Under the pieces are notes generated by a model. It was not told the DNA's origin and ran no database searches. It saw only the letters and a list, made by a program, of their open reading frames with translations. 5,791 nt of DNA from Firmicutes bacterium UBA3871. Lineage in GTDB: Bacteria > Bacillota > Clostridia > Peptostreptococcales > Anaerovoracaceae. Location of the stretch: contig DGGP01000161.1 in the NCBI GenBank assembly GCA_002392265.1, positions 1,072 through 6,862 of the forward strand, read 5' to 3'. This document shows, piece after piece, positions 1 through 5,717 of this stretch (positions are counted from its first letter, which is position 1; each line of letters opens with the position of its first letter). A program made the translations under genes and the position numbers.

Positions 1-573
1 GACTCAGTAAGAGCCGACAGCGTTGAGGCGATAAGGCAGTTCAGGGAGATGGGCATCAGGACCGTCATGCTGACAGGCGACAGAAAGAAGACAGCGGACG
101 CGATCGCCGCCGAGGTAGGTGTAGATGAAGTCGTGGCCGAGGTTCTTCCGGGCGGCAAGGAGGAAGTCATCCGCGGGCTCATGTCTCAGGGCCGCACCGC
201 GATGGTCGGCGACGGCATAAATGACGCGCCGGCTCTGACAGTAGCCGATGTGGGCGTTGCGATAGGAAGCGGCAGCGATATCGCCCTTGAGTCGGGCGAC
301 ATTGTTTTGATGAAGTCGGATATCATGGACGTTCCGAGGGCTGTAAGGCTGAGTCGCGCCACAATGCGAAATATAAAGCAAAATCTTTTCTGGGCATTCT
401 TTTACAACTGCATAGGCATTCCTATTGCGGCAGGCGTGCTCTATCCGGCATTCGGATTTTTGTTAAGCCCGATGATAGCGGGGCTTGCGATGAGCCTGAG
501 CTCAGTCTGCGTGGTAACTAATGCTCTCAGATTGAGAAGGGTGAAATTGGATAATCCGTCTGATAAAAAATAG
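1..573 (+). CDS. copA: Copper-exporting P1B-type ATPase (CopA), C-terminal 190 residues, 5' end outside window
   Basis: This is the C-terminal part of a heavy-metal P-type ATPase that pumps Cu+ out of the cytoplasm using ATP. The reading frame is open from the first base, so the gene begins upstream; the metal-binding N-terminus, CPC membrane motif and phosphorylated DKTGT loop are not in the window. What is visible is the end of the P-domain, with TGD at residues 25-27 of the fragment and GDGINDAP at 70-77. The last two membrane helices follow, at about 129-150 and 153-174. The YN pair (135-136) in the first and the MSLSS segment (164-168, an MxxSS pattern) in the second are the residues that mark the Cu+-transporting P1B-1 subgroup. 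The copper chaperone gene 46 bases downstream supports copper as substrate. The family and subgroup call is firm; the exact metal is inferred from motifs and context. Confidence 0.95.
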   Translation, partial: DSVRADSVEAIRQFREMGIRTVMLTGDRKKTADAIAAEVGVDEVVAEVLPGGKEEVIRGLMSQGRTAMVGDGINDAPALTVADVGVAIGSGSDIALESGDIVLMKSDIMDVPRAVRLSRATMRNIKQNLFWAFFYNCIGIPIAAGVLYPAFGFLLSPMIAGLAMSLSSVCVVTNALRLRRVKLDNPSDKK

Positions 574-605
574 AAAAAAACTAGATAAAAAAACATTGAA
601 ATATT

Positions 606-611
606 GGGAGG
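606..611 (+). promoter_or_regulatory. Ribosome binding site that fixes the copZ start
   Basis: GGGAGG lies 8 bases before the ATG at 620. It selects that codon rather than the in-frame TTG at 596, which has only an A-rich stretch upstream and would add eight residues absent from typical CopZ proteins. Confidence 0.8.
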
Positions 612-619
612 ATAATATT

Positions 620-826
620 ATGGCAACATTAAAAGTCGGAGACATGCATTGCGAAAAATGCGTAGCCAGAATTACAAATACATTAAACGAGGCAAAGCTC
701 GATTTTTCGGTTGACCTCGAAACGAAAACCGTAAAGGTGAGGGGAAATGGCGAGCAGGTCAGAAAAGCTGTAGAAGAGCTAGAAGACATAGGGTTTGACT
801 CCGAAGTATTAAACATTCCGGACTAA
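620..826 (+). CDS. copZ: CopZ-like copper chaperone (single heavy-metal-associated domain)
   Basis: This 68-residue cytosolic protein is a single HMA (ferredoxin-like, beta-alpha-beta-beta-alpha-beta) domain. The metal site is the loop GDMHCEKC, with Met9, Cys11 and Cys14, a close version of the family's MxCxxC; the two cysteines bind Cu+. The segment VEELEDIGFD (51-60) matches the conserved last helix and the GF/GY turn of the fold. Length is normal for CopZ (about 68-70 residues). The gene lies 46 bases after copA, the standard pairing in Firmicutes, where the chaperone carries Cu+ to the exporter and to a copper-responsive repressor. No CsoR or CopY gene or operator is seen in the window, so control must lie upstream or elsewhere. 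The gap before it is A-rich, without a convincing promoter or terminator, so co-transcription with copA is likely. A mercury-binding MerP-like role is less likely given the neighbour. Confidence 0.9.
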   Translation: MATLKVGDMHCEKCVARITNTLNEAKLDFSVDLETKTVKVRGNGEQVRKAVEELEDIGFDSEVLNIPD

Positions 827-845
827 GAAAGAAAGAAGGCTATCC

Positions 846-2657
846 ATGGGCGTAAACGAAAATATTAAAGAGCTGAGAAAACTGATGGAAAACAGAGGCA
901 TTGATGCCTATATCGTTCCGACGGACGATTTCCACGGATCCGAATATGTTGGCGACTATTTTAAGGAAAGACAGTTTATTACCGGCTTTACCGGTTCTGC
1001 CGGTACAGCTGTGATTTTCAGAAGCGAAGCGGACGGTGCATATCTCTGGGTTGACGGCAGATATTTCCTGCAGGCTGAGATGCAGCTAAAGGGCACGGCT
1101 GTTACAGAGATGCGTATGGGCGAGCCCGGCGTTTTAAAGCTTACGGAGCTTCTTGCAGACAAGCTTTCGTATGGCGCGGTGCTGGGCTTTGACGGCAGGA
1201 CCGTTACTCAGTCGCTGGTTGATGAAATGGATGCAGAGGCTGAAAAGCGCGGAAAGAAGTTTAATGTTCATTCAGAGGACCTGATTGATTTAATCTGGAA
1301 GGGCAGACCGCAGCTTTCAAAGGAGCCTGCAGCAGTCTTTGACGTGAAATATTCGGGACTCGGCAGAAAGGAAAAGCTTGCCGATCTAAGAGAGAGGGTT
1401 GAAAACGAAGGCGGTGAGCTGTTTATAATGACGACTCTCGATGACATCGCATGGCTTCTCAACATCCGCGGAAACGATGTTAAGTGTAATCCTGTGGTTC
1501 TTTCATTCTTTGTGCTTGATGCCGGAAAGCCGGTACTCTTTGCGCAGGGCGGGGCAATCGCTCCCGTAAAGGCACAGCTTGAAGCTGATGGTGTCGAGGT
1601 ACGTGAATATAACGAAGTTTACGATTACATAAAAAACCGCTGCGTAGGCCGCAGCGTAATTCTGGATAAATCGGCCGCAAACTATGAAATCATCCGCTCG
1701 TGCGAAAAAGCGGGGAAGGTTGAAAGCTTCAGGAACTATTACTTCATAAAGAAATATCTGAAAAACCCGACCGAAATAGAGGGCATGGCTTATGCGCACC
1801 TGAAGGACGGCGTTGCAAAGACCAAATGGATATACTGGGTAAAGCAGAATGTAGCAGGCGGAAAGCTTTCGGAGCTGTCGGTTGCGGATAAGCTTTTCGA
1901 GCTTCGCATGGCGCAGGAGAACTGCCGGGGCAACAGCTTTGAGCCTATTATGGGCTATGGACCTCACGGAGCAATCATTCACTACGAAGCGACTCCGGAG
2001 GAGTATTCAATGCTTCAGCCAAAGGGATTTCTCCTTGCAGATACCGGTGGACAGTATCTTGAAGGTACCACCGATGTAACCAGAACGATTGCACTCGGCG
2101 AGCTGACGGAAGAGCAGAAAAGGGACTATACTGCCGTGCTTCGCGGGCATCTGCGTTTACAGCACAGACCATTCAAATACGGCACAAAGGGCAGCGAGCT
2201 CGACAAGATTGCGCGTGAGCCTCTCCACGAAGTGTGCGGCTATGACTACAATCACGGAACAGGCCACGGAGTGGGCGTTTATCTGAACGTTCACGAAAAT
2301 CCGGTGCGCATCACAAAGGGCGAGCTGCTTCGCGTTGACGATCTGGCATTTGAAGAGGGAATGATTACATCAAATGAGCCGGGCATCTATATCGAAGGAA
2401 AGCACGGCGTACGCATCGAAAACCTCGAGGTATGCTTCAGTGCAGGAAAGGATGATGCGGGAAACAGTCTGCTGAAATTCGAGCCGCTGACGCTGATTCC
2501 TTACGAGCCTGAAGCTCTTGATTTGAAGCAGATGACAGACGAGGAAATCCGCTGGTTCAACGAATACCAGGCTCTCGTCCTTGAAAAGATATCACCTTAT
2601 CTCGATAAAGATGAAAAGGCATGGCTTGAAGAAGTGACAAAGCCGGTTAAAAGATAG
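846..2657 (+). CDS. Xaa-Pro aminopeptidase (aminopeptidase P), three-domain M24B metallopeptidase
   Basis: This predicted cytosolic enzyme of 603 residues removes the N-terminal residue from peptides whose second residue is proline. It has the long architecture of eukaryotic cytosolic APP1: a first creatinase-type N-domain (about 5-135), a second related domain (about 155-305), the pita-bread catalytic domain (about 310-530) and a C-terminal extension (about 538-600). All five metal ligands are visible: Asp399 and Asp410 (in DTGG and TTDVTRT), His474 (in HGTGHGVG), Glu511 (in NEPG) and Glu525 (in RIEN). His379 and His483 fit the substrate and proton-shuttle histidines. Family members usually bind two Mn2+ ions, or sometimes Zn2+. 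No signal peptide is present. The ATG at 846 has GAAGG six bases upstream. The gene is 19 bases after copZ with no terminator between, so it probably shares the transcript, though no functional link to copper is evident. The family call is very secure. Confidence 0.95.
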   Translation: MGVNENIKELRKLMENRGIDAYIVPTDDFHGSEYVGDYFKERQFITGFTGSAGTAVIFRSEADGAYLWVDGRYFLQAEMQLKGTAVTEMRMGEPGVLKLTELLADKLSYGAVLGFDGRTVTQSLVDEMDAEAEKRGKKFNVHSEDLIDLIWKGRPQLSKEPAAVFDVKYSGLGRKEKLADLRERVENEGGELFIMTTLDDIAWLLNIRGNDVKCNPVVLSFFVLDAGKPVLFAQGGAIAPVKAQLEADGVEVREYNEVYDYIKNRCVGRSVILDKSAANYEIIRSCEKAGKVESFRNYYFIKKYLKNPTEIEGMAYAHLKDGVAKTKWIYWVKQNVAGGKLSELSVADKLFELRMAQENCRGNSFEPIMGYGPHGAIIHYEATPEEYSMLQPKGFLLADTGGQYLEGTTDVTRTIALGELTEEQKRDYTAVLRGHLRLQHRPFKYGTKGSELDKIAREPLHEVCGYDYNHGTGHGVGVYLNVHENPVRITKGELLRVDDLAFEEGMITSNEPGIYIEGKHGVRIENLEVCFSAGKDDAGNSLLKFEPLTLIPYEPEALDLKQMTDEEIRWFNEYQALVLEKISPYLDKDEKAWLEEVTKPVKR

Positions 2658-2667
2658 GAGAAAAGAC

Positions 2668-3741
2668 ATGGCAGGGAAAGAGTTAATACTTGTTATAAAT
2701 CCGGGATCCACCTCAACAAAGGTCGCTCTCTATGAAGGGGAAAAGCAGCTGAGTCTCCTCGATCTAAAGCACGGTGCCGAAGAATTAAAGGCTTATCCGT
2801 CCGTAAACGATCAGCTGGGCTTCAGAACAGAGGCGGTTAAAAAATATCTTGCGGATAATGGCGTAAAGCCGGGCGCTTTGACTGCGATTGCATGTCGTGC
2901 AGGTGTTGTGGGAGCTCTCGAGCCCGGTGCTTATGTGGTAGATAAAAAATTCAGAGATGCATCCTTTGACTCGCCGCAGCCTCATCCGGCGAATCTTGCG
3001 CCGGTAATAGGATATGAGCTTGCTGCAGGCGCGGGTGGCGATGTAAAGGTATTTATGTACGATGCGGTCTGCGGATGCGGAAAGCCTGAAAAGGTTTATC
3101 AGATAACAGGACTTCCGGAAATCGAGAGACCATTCTACACACATGTATTAAACAGCCGCGCTGTATCAATAGAACAGGCAAAGCGTGACGGCGTGCGCAT
3201 GGACGAGCATACCTATATTGTTGCGCACCTCGGAGGCGGCATTACGGTCAACCTGATAGACAGGGGCAGAATACTTGACTTTGTCGGTGATGACGAAGGC
3301 TGCTTCTCACCCGAAAGAACGGGCGGAATACCTGTTCGCCCGCTGGCAAAGCTCTGCTACCGCAGCGGGCTTGGCGAAAAAGAGATGCAAAAGAAATTAA
3401 AAGGCCGCGGGGGACTGATGGCATACCTTGGGACAAACGACATGCGCGAGGTTGAAAAGCTGATGGCAGGCGGAGATGAAAAGGCAAAGCTTTGCTTTGA
3501 CGCTATGGCCATGCAGGTTGCTCAGGATATAGGCGCTTTGGCGACAGATGTTTGCGGCCGCGTTGATAAAATTATATTAACCGGAGGCCTCGCTTACTCG
3601 GAGGCTTTCACGAAAGAGATTGAGCGCAGAGTCAGCTTTATTGCACCGGTTTCGGTAATACCGGGAGCCTACGAAATGGAAGCTCTCGCAGGCGGAATAC
3701 TTCGCGTGCTCCGTGGCGAGGAGGAAGCTCACAGGTTTTAA
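2668..3741 (+). CDS. buk: Butyrate kinase family acyl kinase, with an atypical active-site loop
   Basis: Butyrate kinase (EC 2.7.2.7) converts butyryl phosphate and ADP to butyrate and ATP in the cytoplasm; it belongs to the ASKHA acetate kinase superfamily. At 357 residues the protein fits butyrate kinases (about 355) rather than acetate kinases (about 400). Landmarks in order are the phosphate-binding NPGSTSTK (11-18), Arg77, HPANL (106-110), Asp132, HLGGG (187-191), SPERTGGIPV (214-223), LTGG (304-307) and a C-terminal glutamate-rich EMEALAGG (336-343). Arg77, His106, Asp132, His187 and Arg217 align by motif with catalytic residues known in acetate kinase. The loop after Asp132 reads AVCGCGKPE instead of the usual PVVVDE, and the arginine motif is CRAG rather than GRGG. 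Substrate could therefore be butyrate, isobutyrate or another branched acid. The start overlaps nothing, but its AGGAG site overlaps the stop codon of the peptidase gene. The usual partner ptb is not adjacent. Confidence 0.88.
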   Translation: MAGKELILVINPGSTSTKVALYEGEKQLSLLDLKHGAEELKAYPSVNDQLGFRTEAVKKYLADNGVKPGALTAIACRAGVVGALEPGAYVVDKKFRDASFDSPQPHPANLAPVIGYELAAGAGGDVKVFMYDAVCGCGKPEKVYQITGLPEIERPFYTHVLNSRAVSIEQAKRDGVRMDEHTYIVAHLGGGITVNLIDRGRILDFVGDDEGCFSPERTGGIPVRPLAKLCYRSGLGEKEMQKKLKGRGGLMAYLGTNDMREVEKLMAGGDEKAKLCFDAMAMQVAQDIGALATDVCGRVDKIILTGGLAYSEAFTKEIERRVSFIAPVSVIPGAYEMEALAGGILRVLRGEEEAHRF

Positions 3742-3767
3742 GGCTTAGATATAATGGTGGAGAAAAC

Positions 3768-4568
3768 ATGGAAAAGGCACTTCTTTCAAAATACGATAAT
3801 CTGAAAAAGATAATCGCTTCGTACGGGAGCGCTTTGGTGGCCTTTTCAAGCGGTGTTGACTCCACTTTTTTGCTTTATGCTGCAAAGGAGGCCCTCGGCG
3901 GAAACGCAGGTGCCGTAACAGTGTCATCATGCTTCTTCCCCGAAAAGGAGGATGAAGAGGCGGCAAAGTACTGCGAGACGCTGGGAGTCAGGCAGTTTAG
4001 GCTAAAGCTGGATGTACTGAGGGTAGACGGAGTTTCGGATAATCCGAAGAACCGCTGCTACCTTTGCAAGCGGGCTCTGATGGGGAGCATAAAAGAGCTG
4101 GCGGAGAAAAACGGCTATGCGACTGTCCTGGAGGGATCGAATCTGTCGGATAATGACGATTATAGGCCCGGAATGCAGGCTGTAACAGAGCTTGGCATAA
4201 AGAGTCCTTTAAAGGAAGCGGGCTTTACAAAGAACGAAATCAGAGAGGTTTCAAAAAAGCTGGGGCTTCCGACATGGGACAAACCGTCTTATGCTTGCCT
4301 TGCGAGCAGGTTCCGCTGCGGTGACAAGATTACAGAAGAACAGCTTAAAATGGTTGAAAGGGCAGAAGAGTATCTTCATAAAGAAGGCTTCAGGCAGATA
4401 CGTGTCAGAATCCACGGCAGGCTTGCGAGGATAGAGGCAGAACCTGTAGGTTTTGAATGTATAATGAAGGATGAGGTGCGGGAAGGGATATATACCGCAT
4501 TAAAGGAAATCGGTTTTGAATTTGTTTCGCTGGACCTTTTCGGGTACAAAACAGGGAGTATGAATTAG
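3768..4568 (+). CDS. larE: LarE-type ATP-dependent sulfur transferase (nickel-pincer cofactor biosynthesis)
   Basis: LarE adenylates and adds sulfur to pyridinium biscarboxylic acid mononucleotide on the way to the nickel-pincer nucleotide cofactor of lactate racemase and related enzymes. The 266-residue protein is full length. It opens with a PP-loop ATP pyrophosphatase motif, SSGVDS (27-32), where SGGVDS is more usual. NRCYLCK (95-101) supplies Cys97 and Cys100, and YACLASR (175-181) supplies Cys177. Three cysteines in these positions are what LarE enzymes that hold a [4Fe-4S] cluster use, in contrast to the single sacrificial cysteine of the Lactobacillus plantarum enzyme. Arg212 and Arg214 and the closing LDLFGYKTGSMN are also typical of the family. 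The ATG at 3768 follows GGTGGAG by five bases. No larA, larB or larC is in the window, so the client enzyme is unknown. The family call is firm; cluster use is inferred from cysteine placement. Confidence 0.9.
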   Translation: MEKALLSKYDNLKKIIASYGSALVAFSSGVDSTFLLYAAKEALGGNAGAVTVSSCFFPEKEDEEAAKYCETLGVRQFRLKLDVLRVDGVSDNPKNRCYLCKRALMGSIKELAEKNGYATVLEGSNLSDNDDYRPGMQAVTELGIKSPLKEAGFTKNEIREVSKKLGLPTWDKPSYACLASRFRCGDKITEEQLKMVERAEEYLHKEGFRQIRVRIHGRLARIEAEPVGFECIMKDEVREGIYTALKEIGFEFVSLDLFGYKTGSMN

Positions 4569-4569
4569 C

Positions 4570-5301
4570 ATGATAGGGCTTGGAACGATTATTAACGCCG
4601 GTGCCATAGTTGTGGGTGGGCTCATAGGCCATTTTGCGGGCAAGCTTTTCAACGATGACCGTCAGGACGCTCTGATTAAAGCGTGCGGTATCAGCACGAT
4701 GTTTATGGCAATGGCGGGAGCCATGGAGGGCATGCTGAAAATTGAAGGCGGCAGCCTCGTCAGTGGCCGTGTAATGCTGGTTGTGCTCTGTGTGGTACTC
4801 GGAACGGCAATAGGCGAGTTTATAGGAATAGAAAAGAGCTTTGAGCACTTTGGCGAATGGTTAAAGAAAAAGGCGGGCAGGAACGAGGACAGCAGATTTG
4901 TAAACGCCTTTATCACGGTTTCGATGACGACATGCGTGGGCGCGCTTGCAATAGTCGGATCCATCCAGGACGGCATGTTCGGCGATTATTCGCCGCTGCT
5001 GGTTAAGTCCGTAATAGACTTTGCCTTTGCTATTCTGATGACATCATCGATGGGTGACGGATGCATATTTGCGGCGATTCCACTGTTTATCTATCAGGGG
5101 TCTATAACGTTGCTTTCCAGATTGATAGCTCCCATAATGACTGATCGGGCAATGTCTTACCTGTCGCTGGTAGGCTCTGTACTGATTTTCTGCATCGGTA
5201 TAAATATTATATGGGAAAAGAAGTTCAGGGCGGCGAACATGCTGCCGGCGCTGATACTTGCGGTGGTGGCGGCTTACCTGCCGTGGGGATTTCTGGAGTA
5301 A
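4570..5301 (+). CDS. DUF554 family integral membrane protein of unknown function
   Basis: This 243-residue protein belongs to the DUF554 family (B. subtilis YdfK and E. coli YqgA are members), whose role is not established; a transport function is often supposed but unproven. It is strongly hydrophobic, with about seven or eight membrane segments, roughly at 2-24, 37-54, 66-86, 112-130, 143-160, 163-186, 196-214 and 223-240. A charged cytosolic-type loop lies at about 88-110. Family hallmarks are GTIINAGAIVVGG near the N-terminus, GSIQDG (130-135) followed by GDY (138-140), and the YQG turn (175-177). The start lies one base after the larE stop, and its only Shine-Dalgarno-like site, GGGAG at 4554-4558, sits inside larE with a long 11-base spacer. 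Translation is therefore probably coupled to larE. It is the last gene of the run, followed by a terminator. Family assignment is good; function is unknown. Confidence 0.88.
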   Translation: MIGLGTIINAGAIVVGGLIGHFAGKLFNDDRQDALIKACGISTMFMAMAGAMEGMLKIEGGSLVSGRVMLVVLCVVLGTAIGEFIGIEKSFEHFGEWLKKKAGRNEDSRFVNAFITVSMTTCVGALAIVGSIQDGMFGDYSPLLVKSVIDFAFAILMTSSMGDGCIFAAIPLFIYQGSITLLSRLIAPIMTDRAMSYLSLVGSVLIFCIGINIIWEKKFRAANMLPALILAVVAAYLPWGFLE

Positions 5302-5340
5302 ACCGGGGTAAACTGTGGTATATTGAAACAAACGGGAAGA

Positions 5341-5360
5341 AAATGGAATAAAATGGAATA
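5341..5360 (+). repeat. Tandem decamer AAATGGAATA, two perfect copies
   Basis: AAATGGAATA occurs twice head to tail. It sits between two similar 15-base segments that start TAAACCGG, at 5299-5313 and 5359-5373 (13 of 15 identical, 60 bases apart). It lies within the untranslated tail of the DUF554 transcript, just before the terminator. No function is evident, and slippage is a sufficient explanation. Confidence 0.7.
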
Positions 5361-5368
5361 AACCGGTG

Positions 5369-5399
5369 AAAACGCCTTTCGATGTGGGGAGGCGTTTTT
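5369..5399 (+). terminator. Rho-independent terminator closing the six-gene run
   Basis: AAAACGCCT (5369-5377) and AGGCGTTTT (5390-5398) form a perfect 9-bp stem. It can extend inward by two T-G wobbles and one C-G pair, leaving a six-base loop. The right arm runs directly into T residues, and a long T-rich stretch continues to about 5437. It stands 67 bases after the DUF554 stop. The A-rich left flank means weak termination in the reverse direction is also possible. Confidence 0.88.
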
Positions 5400-5488
5400 G
5401 AGTTTTTGGTTTTTTCTTTATTTTTAGTGATTTTTACCACCATTTTTTACGATTTGAGCTGCTTTTCAGGTTCCACGCATGAATTTTT

Positions 5489-5674
5489 GTGGTAGAAAAC
5501 AGTGAAACAACTATTTATACCACCGGTTACTTCATTAATGTTGTTTTTTTGTGGTAGAAAACAGTGAAATATCAATTTATACCACCAGCTCTTTCATTAA
5601 TGCCGATTTTTGTTGGTATAAGCGAGTATTTTTTAAAATATTACCACAAAGAGCAGAAAATTATTAAATGATTA
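5489..5674. repeat. 62-bp tandem repeat units, each with a GTGGTA...TACCAC inverted pair
   Basis: Three consecutive 62-base units start at 5489, 5551 and 5613. In each, GTGGTA (TTGGTA in the third) is followed 29 bases later, start to start, by TACCAC at 5518, 5580 and 5642. Units one and two share the first 18 bases, the TTTATACCACC block and the 8-bp palindrome CATTAATG (5533-5540 and 5595-5602). The third unit keeps little beyond the two motifs. In units one and two the arms extend to GTGGTAgAAA...TTTaTACCAC, which could form a weak hairpin. Further motif copies lie outside the array: GTGGTA at 5315-5320 and 5708-5713, and TACCAC at 5435-5440. The periodicity is read directly from the sequence; a role as protein-binding sites is inference. 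Confidence 0.85.
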
Positions 5675-5704
5675 AATACTTAAATACTTGTTTAAGTGTT
5701 TAAT
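5663..5704. repeat. AT-rich octamer repeats and a 34-bp inverted repeat overlapping a promoter -35
   Basis: ATTAAATACTTAAA (5671-5684) and TTTAAGTGTTTAAT (5691-5704) are complementary over 14 positions except for one T-G, separated by TACTTG. The left part is also a period-8 series: ATTAAATG, ATTAAATA, CTTAAATA, CTTGTTTA from 5663 to 5694. The right arm covers the -35 of the promoter at 5688-5717, the position expected of an operator, but no regulator can be named. Confidence 0.7.
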
Positions 5705-5717
5705 ACTGTGGTATAAT
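5688..5717 (+). promoter_or_regulatory. Predicted sigma-A type promoter reading out of the window
   Basis: TTGTTT (5688-5693) is followed after 18 bases by a perfect TATAAT (5712-5717). The -10 is preceded by TGG, giving an extended -10 (TGn). Transcription would start near 5724 and leave at least 65 bases of leader in the window. The -10 overlaps a GTGGTA motif (5708-5713) of the upstream array, and the -35 overlaps a long inverted repeat, so this promoter is probably regulated. The gene it drives lies beyond the window. Confidence 0.7.

Noticed and set aside
547..576. Possible promoter (TTGGAT and TAGAAA) before copZ
   Set aside because: The match to consensus is weak on both hexamers and the A-rich context gives such matches by chance.
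571..597. A-rich tract after copA as a terminator
   Set aside because: There is no hairpin, and the run is A rather than T on the coding strand.
596..619. TTG start that would extend copZ by eight residues
   Set aside because: There is no ribosome binding site before it, while ATG 620 has GGGAGG at ideal distance and gives the normal CopZ length.
1503..1982. 159-residue open frame on the - strand inside the peptidase gene
   Set aside because: It lies entirely within a well-supported M24B gene whose catalytic motifs are intact, and has no recognisable domain.
3754..3767. ATG at 3754 as an alternative larE start
   Set aside because: It is in a different frame from larE and lies within the ribosome binding region of the ATG at 3768.
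5225..5443. 72-residue open frame on the - strand across the DUF554 end and the terminator
   Set aside because: It overlaps the real DUF554 gene and the terminator hairpin, is low complexity (rich in Pro, Phe, Lys) and resembles no family.
5489..5612. CRISPR-like repeat-spacer pattern
   Set aside because: Similarity extends over most of the 62-bp unit, including the would-be spacers; only two good copies exist, and no cas gene is present.
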